NCBI RefSeq assembly: GCF_021347895.1
Contig: NC_067117.1
Coordinates: 36,400,067-36,464,066, forward strand
DNA length: 64,000 nt
Source: Acanthochromis polyacanthus
Lineage: Eukaryota > Chordata > Actinopteri > Pomacentridae
Direction of reading: 5' to 3'
The notes below the pieces were generated by a model. The model saw nothing but the letters and a program-made list of their open reading frames with translations, was not told where the DNA came from and did no database searches. Position 1 is the first letter of the stretch. Each line of letters starts with the position of its first letter. Below are positions 59,116 through 64,000 of this stretch, piece after piece. The translations under genes and the position numbers were made by a program.

Positions 59116-59361
59116 TGACCAGATTTTTCTTTGTATAAAGTTGACTTTAGCACAATACATCATCCAGCAATGTATTGCACTTAGTAATTTTTTGATATTT
59201 TGCTCATTAAATACTTATTATTTCACAGAGCACTGATATCCTGCTGAGGCAAGAAATAACGTGCTGAGTCTGTCCTGGTTTTAGTTTGACGGCAAGTTTA
59301 GGCGTTTAGCAAAAATTTTGCGATGCGTCCGACCTCTGCTCTCTGTACCACATTTGCTATA
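59116..59361. other. Non-coding, nothing recognised
   Basis: No features identified. Confidence 0.4.
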
Positions 59362-59669
59362 CAGGGGGTCTTCAACCTACGGTGGAATTCAGTTCCTACG
59401 GCACGACATAACTCGATTTTTGCCTTAAGTCAGAACTCACATACTGTGACATACAACCGGCGAATGTAAACAAAGCCGTCCTCTTCGTATAGCGCCTTGT
59501 GACGATGTTTTCGTCTGCTCCGCTTGCCAACTAGATCCCGCGCCAAATTTGTTTTAAAGTTGCAAATACCGTATGTAGGACTGATAACACAAGACTTTCT
59601 TAATACATTTATGGTAACGTACTCATGAAGCACCGTAAGTCAAGGACGTTGTAAACCGAGGACCTACTG
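59362..59669. mobile_element. MITE with TA target duplication
   Basis: 308 bp with TA on both sides (59360-59361, 59670-59671) and inverted ends CAGGGGGTCTTCAACCTACG and CAGTAGGTCCTCGGTTTAC (inverse of right end). CpG-rich compared with its surroundings. Tc1/mariner-type mobilisation is likely; no coding capacity. Confidence 0.75.
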
Positions 59670-59745
59670 TAATTACACTTTGAGTTTGTAGTAATCTGTG
59701 AATGTAGTGGACAGATGAAAAATGCACAGATAAATATAAATTAAA
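59670..59745. repeat. Repeat shared with the flank of the hAT element at 51766
   Basis: ATTACACTTTGAGTTTGTAG, TAATCTGTGAATGTAG and GACAGATGAAAAATG parallel 51710-51765, continuing past the point where the hAT element is inserted there. Confidence 0.65.
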
Positions 59746-59968
59746 CAAACATTTTGTTGTTTAAGTTCACATATGTCTATTCATCGATTCTGTCATCAGC
59801 CAAAATTTATTTGAATTGAGAAACTTTGCTTATTGTGTCATATATTGGTATTTGACAAAAATGTGATTAATCATGATCAATTAAATACAAAGCCTTTGAT
59901 TATTAATTAGATTATTTTTTATAATCGCCTCTCACCACTAATAATTACTCTCCACTGGTCCACTGGTG

Positions 59969-60333
59969 GGGGCTGCACAGTGTTGTAGTGGTTAGTACTC
60001 TCGCCTTGCAGCAAGAAGATCCCCAGTTCAAATTCCGGCCTGGGCCTGGGATCTTTCTGCATGGAGTTTGCATGTTCTCCCTGTGCATGCGTGGGTTTTC
60101 TCCCGGTACTCCGGCTTCCTCCCACAGTCCAAAATAATGCTGAGGTTAATTGATTACTCTAAATTGCCCGTAGGTGTGAATGTGAGTGTGATTGTTGTCT
60201 GTATATGTAGCCCTGTGACAGACTGGCGACCTGTCCAGGATGTCCCCTGCCTTTGCCTGTGTTAGCTGGGATAGGCTCCAGCACCCGCCGCGACCCTAGT
60301 GAGGATAAAGCAGTGTATAGAGGATAGATGGAT
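59969..60333 (+). mobile_element. tRNA-derived SINE (first family), full-length copy
   Basis: Bounded by a perfect 12-bp target duplication, GGTCCACTGGTG at 59957-59968 and 60334-60345. It has a diverged A box (TTGTAGTGGTTAG), B box AGTTCAAATTCC, the body, and the 3' end GATAAAGCAGTGTATAGAGG with a GATG-type tail. It is the uninterrupted counterpart of 31354-31916. Confidence 0.93.
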
Positions 60334-60345
60334 GGTCCACTGGTG

Positions 60346-60889
60346 CAGGGATTAAATTCCTGATTTTTAACATAGTACAATAACATGATTGAGACCATCT
60401 CCGTAGATGGGCTAAATGCTGTATAGGCGCCTTTATAACGTAATAAGTAGCTCTTCTATCACTCGCCTCGCTCATTACAGACATTTGAGTGTTAACTTCA
60501 CTCTTAGCTCTGCTCCACGGGGAGCGAGAGTCTCATAGAATTTGTTTGAGGTTAAAGTGTGGCACTTGTGGTTCCTCTTCACCAGTGGAGAGCTCTGCAG
60601 TGTTCCCGAGGCAGCTGTGCAAAAGCCACATGGGGCGTGATGTAGAATTATCAGTGTCCTGAGAGGGTGAGACTGCTTAGTGTGATCAAAGGATAAGGAA
60701 GGCATGAGTGACTGGAGAAAAAGTGAGGCTTGTCTTTTATCTGTGAATGAAGGAGACATAAAACTGATATTGATTAATGTAGAAAGCAGAGGTAGGTTAG
60801 AGTAGTGACCTATTTCAAAGAGTCTGTGTTTCTCTGTGTATTAGTGATGTAGGGGAACGGCAGGAAACAAAGCAATGCAGATAAAGCAA
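60346..60889. other. Non-coding, nothing recognised
   Basis: No features identified. Confidence 0.4.
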
Positions 60890-61005
60890 ACGTGCTTTTC
60901 CATCCAAGCATCTATTTTTTAAACCGCTTATCCTGAACAGGGTGGCTGGAGTCCATCCAGCGTGTGCTGGGTGAGAGATGGGGAATATATTGGACAGCTT
61001 GCCAG
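60890..61005. repeat. Interspersed repeat fragment
   Basis: TAAACCGCTTATCCTGAACA, GGTGGCTGGAGTCCATCCAG and TTGGACAGCTTGCCAG match a fish repeat whose usual form reads CCGCTTATCCTGAACAGGGT... CTGGACAGGTCGCCAG. Confidence 0.55.
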
Positions 61006-61256
61006 TTTGTTGCTGAAGGACTCTCTTTTGTGTAGTAAAACTGAATACAGCACAGAACAGAGGGAAAACCATTTGAGGACTGTATTCTTTTTAATTTTTT
61101 GCCATTGCTGCGATTGCTATTTAAATAGTGAATATTTTCTATAAATGAAAATTAAGTCCCGTGTCTGCTGTCTAGATACATTGGGTTGTATTTTTATACC
61201 AGTCATGAACAAACATATTCACACATGAAGATAAAAATAAATCAAAAACAGATCAG

Positions 61257-62001
61257 TTTACTGTAAAAAAAAATATATACAAAAAACCCTGTTATTTATA
61301 CAGTAGAAAGCTACTGTAAAATTACAGTAAAACATTTTCTTCATTTACGGTAAAGAAATGTATTGATACTGTTGATTTTAGGGTTTAAAATGCGCTCATT
61401 GTAAAAAAAAATAAAAACTATTTTTTAACCTTTTGAAAAATGCATATTTTACTTGAAAATACCATATAGAATAAAACTTAAATATTACAGCATTTTTTAT
61501 TATCATCACAACAGTTAGCATATTCAACATTTAATATATGTATTTTAACAATATAAATACTGTATATGCAAAAATTATGCTTATAGCTGTCATAAATATT
61601 AAAACATATGTCCACTGTTAAAACAAAAGTACCGGTACATCAATTTCACTCATATAAACTGTATTTTTTTACATTTAATAAATGCAAAAATGTTACTTGT
61701 TCGAAATATTACGGCATGTTTTCATTATCAGCACTACAGTATGTACAAATAACTGTGAAAAATTGTATTCTTTTTGAGAAATAAATGCAAAAAAAAATAC
61801 AGTATTGAATGTAAAATGCATTTTAAATATTTGTGCAAGAGTAGTGAAATGTATTTTTTCAAGAGAATAAAAACTTTTAGAACTTGTTTGCGGCGATTCA
61901 GTGTTATACAAACTGGATCAAGCGGTTTTTGTCTTTACAGATTTTTACTATCATGGTTTAACAGTTTTTCACCCTGAAATTTATGAGCATTTTTTACAGT
62001 G
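61257..62001. repeat. AT-rich palindromic repeat with ACTGTAAAA ends
   Basis: Opens TTTACTGTAAAAAAAAATAT and closes TTTTTTACAGTGTTG, with ATTACAGTAAAACATTTT-type motifs throughout. It resembles the ACTGTAAAA-ended MITEs of fish. Short open frames only. Confidence 0.5.
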
Positions 62002-62496
62002 TTGCTTGTTGTTAAGGCTGCACTAATAACCAACTAGTTTAATAATTAAGTCGAATTAGTTAGAAGCTTAATTCAGGCATCTCAGAAACCATTCACAAGC
62101 TTTAAACTCCACAGCTTTATGCTATCTAATATGATGAAACCATCTAGATCCTTTGGAAAAAAGCATTCAACAGCAAAATGGCAGCACAGCATTTGCTGAT
62201 TCTAGTTTCTCAAACATTAAGATCTGCAACTTTTTTCTTTTTTATGTCTTTGTAAATTCAATGTTTTTGTATTTTAGTTATAAGTCATAATGTGATGTAA
62301 CATATTTAAATGTATTGTGATATTCACTAACCTAAGATAATACACATTTATTTGAAAACATAATATACAGATTGATCAGCAACAAAAGTAATTGTTAGCT
62401 CCAGAACTAAAAATTCATCAATGAAGATTTTAGGCTTCAGGCAACACACAGTTTCTTGATATACTGGTCAGTTTTAGGATTTTCGATTATTTACAC
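62002..62496. other. Non-coding, nothing recognised
   Basis: No features identified. Confidence 0.4.
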
Positions 62497-62840
62497 TTCT
62501 GTTCAAAAGTTTGGACTCACCCAGGAAATTTCCTGTTTTCTATGAAAACTCACACTTTTATTCATAGAAATGTCCATATTTTTTAAAGCAATTTTTTTTC
62601 AATGAAGATAACATTAAATTTATCAGAAATACAGTCGAGATATTGTTAATGTGGTAAATGAATTTTCTGGCTGGAAATGGCTGATTTTTAATGGAATATC
62701 TACATAGGGGTACAGAGGAACATTTCCAGCAACCGTTCTAATGCTACATAGGGGTTAGTTAATGGTGTTGTAAGGCTAACTGATGATTAGAAAACCCTTG
62801 TGCAATTTTGTTAGCACATGAATTAAAGTGTTAGTGTACA
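62497..62840 (+). mobile_element. Tc1-type MITE, rearranged copy
   Basis: Same family as 11455-11831 from AGAAATGTCCATA (62566) onward. Its first 70 bp (TTCAAAAGTTTGGACTCACC to CACACTTTTATTCAT) are the inverse of the family's other end, so the normal left terminus is replaced. The right terminus is incomplete. Confidence 0.8.
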
Positions 62841-64000
62841 TAATAATAACTCATTTGGATATTTAAACCTGAAATTTCTGGGGAAAAATAATTTAATGAA
62901 CGCCTTAAAAAAGTCTCATTGCAAGTAATCAACTGGGGAAGTTTTCTGTTAATAAATGTTCATTAAAAATGTTCTCTTAGTCCCCTGTAGTGTGTCCCCC
63001 TGGCTGTAAATTCACATCTAAAAAGATGCAATGATGAATGCATGGATAATGAAATGGGAGAGTAGAGCACATGGTAGCAGCGTTGGGTTCATTTAAGAGA
63101 CAGTCCAACTGCCTTGGCAGGAAAAGAGCAGATGCCTGTGGCCAGTCACAAGCTAAAAACAAAGGTGAAAGGTCTTGAGCCCACACTCTCTGTCACAGAA
63201 TGTATTGTGTGACACTTCAGTGGAAGACACCCACACTTTGCTTCTGCTTTGCTTAATCTAAATGGATTTCTGTGAAAGCAAAACGACAGCCTGGAAAATG
63301 TGAGTGAGAGAGCCAAAATGCCAACGAGGAGAGAGCTACAGAGAGAGATGAAGGGAAAAAAGAAAATGGTCTTATGGAGAAGAGACAATACAAAGTTAGT
63401 GTGGGTGGCCTGCCAAGCCTGCAAGAGAAATATCACTCTCACACCCACTCTGGCTCACAGGATTCCCCATGGCATAAGCATGGCGGCCAAACTGTGACAA
63501 TCTCTGTCCAATCAAGGCCCTGTGGCCCTTAATTACTGAGCCATAACCTCCAACAATAATTCATGCATTTCAAAAGCTCATGAGATAATCGGGGACATTA
63601 AAACCCCTCTGGTCAGCAGCGAGGAACTGGAGATGGAGCAAATGAAAGACGGCTGACAGAAGGAGACCTCTGCTGATTCGCGGGCTAGCACTCTTACAGA
63701 TTGAAGTGTTCACTGAAAATAGCTTGAACCTTAAGAGGAGAGATGTGGCATGATAAACGACTACGTGACAAAATGTTTAGTTACAGAATGTTCCTGTCCA
63801 CACGTCCAAAAGTTAAGAGGCAGAAATGACAACCCCCTATTATACCCTGAAAAAAAAGCCCTTGTTTGTGTATTGTAATTTTTGTTTGTTGAAGCAGGCT
63901 TTAATATTGATAAAGATGTTATTTTAGTTCATTATTTTACTTCCATTCTGACAATGTAACATATTTGTACACAAATTGTCTGTGTCAGAGGGTTAATCTG
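62841..64000. other. Non-coding, nothing recognised
   Basis: No exon, RNA gene or transposon recognised up to the window end. Confidence 0.5.

Overview
This is an intron-rich, transposon-dense stretch of a teleost fish chromosome. Three lines of evidence point to a ray-finned fish. There are three exons of a vertebrate group III metabotropic glutamate receptor. The repeats are typical of fish: L2 LINEs with a TGATTC tail, an RTE-like LINE, Tc1 elements with DD34E transposase, tRNA-derived SINEs, hAT and Gypsy remnants. Long CA/TA microsatellites are frequent. No bacterial-type operons, CRISPR arrays, rRNA genes or functional tRNA genes are visible.

Host gene. The only host gene I can support is on the + strand at 40492-41451: three consecutive coding exons with correct splice sites and matching phases, encoding the middle of the extracellular ligand-binding domain of a grm4-like receptor. 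I could not recognise the preceding exon in the 40 kb upstream or the following exon in the 22.5 kb downstream, so nearly everything else is read as intron.

Mobile elements. 1-5.1 kb holds an RTE-like LINE (minus) split by an almost full-length L2 LINE (plus). 9.4-10.25 kb is an L2 tail (minus) split by a 554-bp element that carries the start of a RecQ-like helicase. 15.2-16.8 kb is a complete Tc1 element whose transposase has one stop codon. 18.3-25.6 kb is a multi-level nest: an unnamed dispersed repeat (called X here) is opened by a 4.97-kb element with long inverted ends (called Y), which itself contains an L2 fragment, a dead Tc1 and a Mutator-like MITE; a hAT MITE sits in the X remnant. 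28.0-29.0 kb is a 5'-truncated RTE with a perfect 15-bp target duplication. 31.3-38.3 kb has SINEs, Tc1-type MITEs and another LINE tail. 42.4-44.0 kb, inside the grm4-like gene, is a Tc1 element with an intact transposase and 213-bp inverted repeats. 45.5-46.6 kb is a Gypsy gag remnant with a 30-bp minisatellite. 51.8-54.4 kb is a 1.1-kb hAT element beside a PNMA-like Gag remnant with a primer-binding site. 56.2-58.7 kb is a spliced DUF4371-type hAT transposase pseudogene. 59.3-62.9 kb has further MITEs and a SINE with a perfect target duplication.

Only the transposase at 42748-43782 looks intact; every other mobile-element coding region has stops, frameshifts or truncations. The most interesting material is the order of insertion events, which can be read from target-site duplications. 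The unnamed families are X, Y and the helicase-bearing element.
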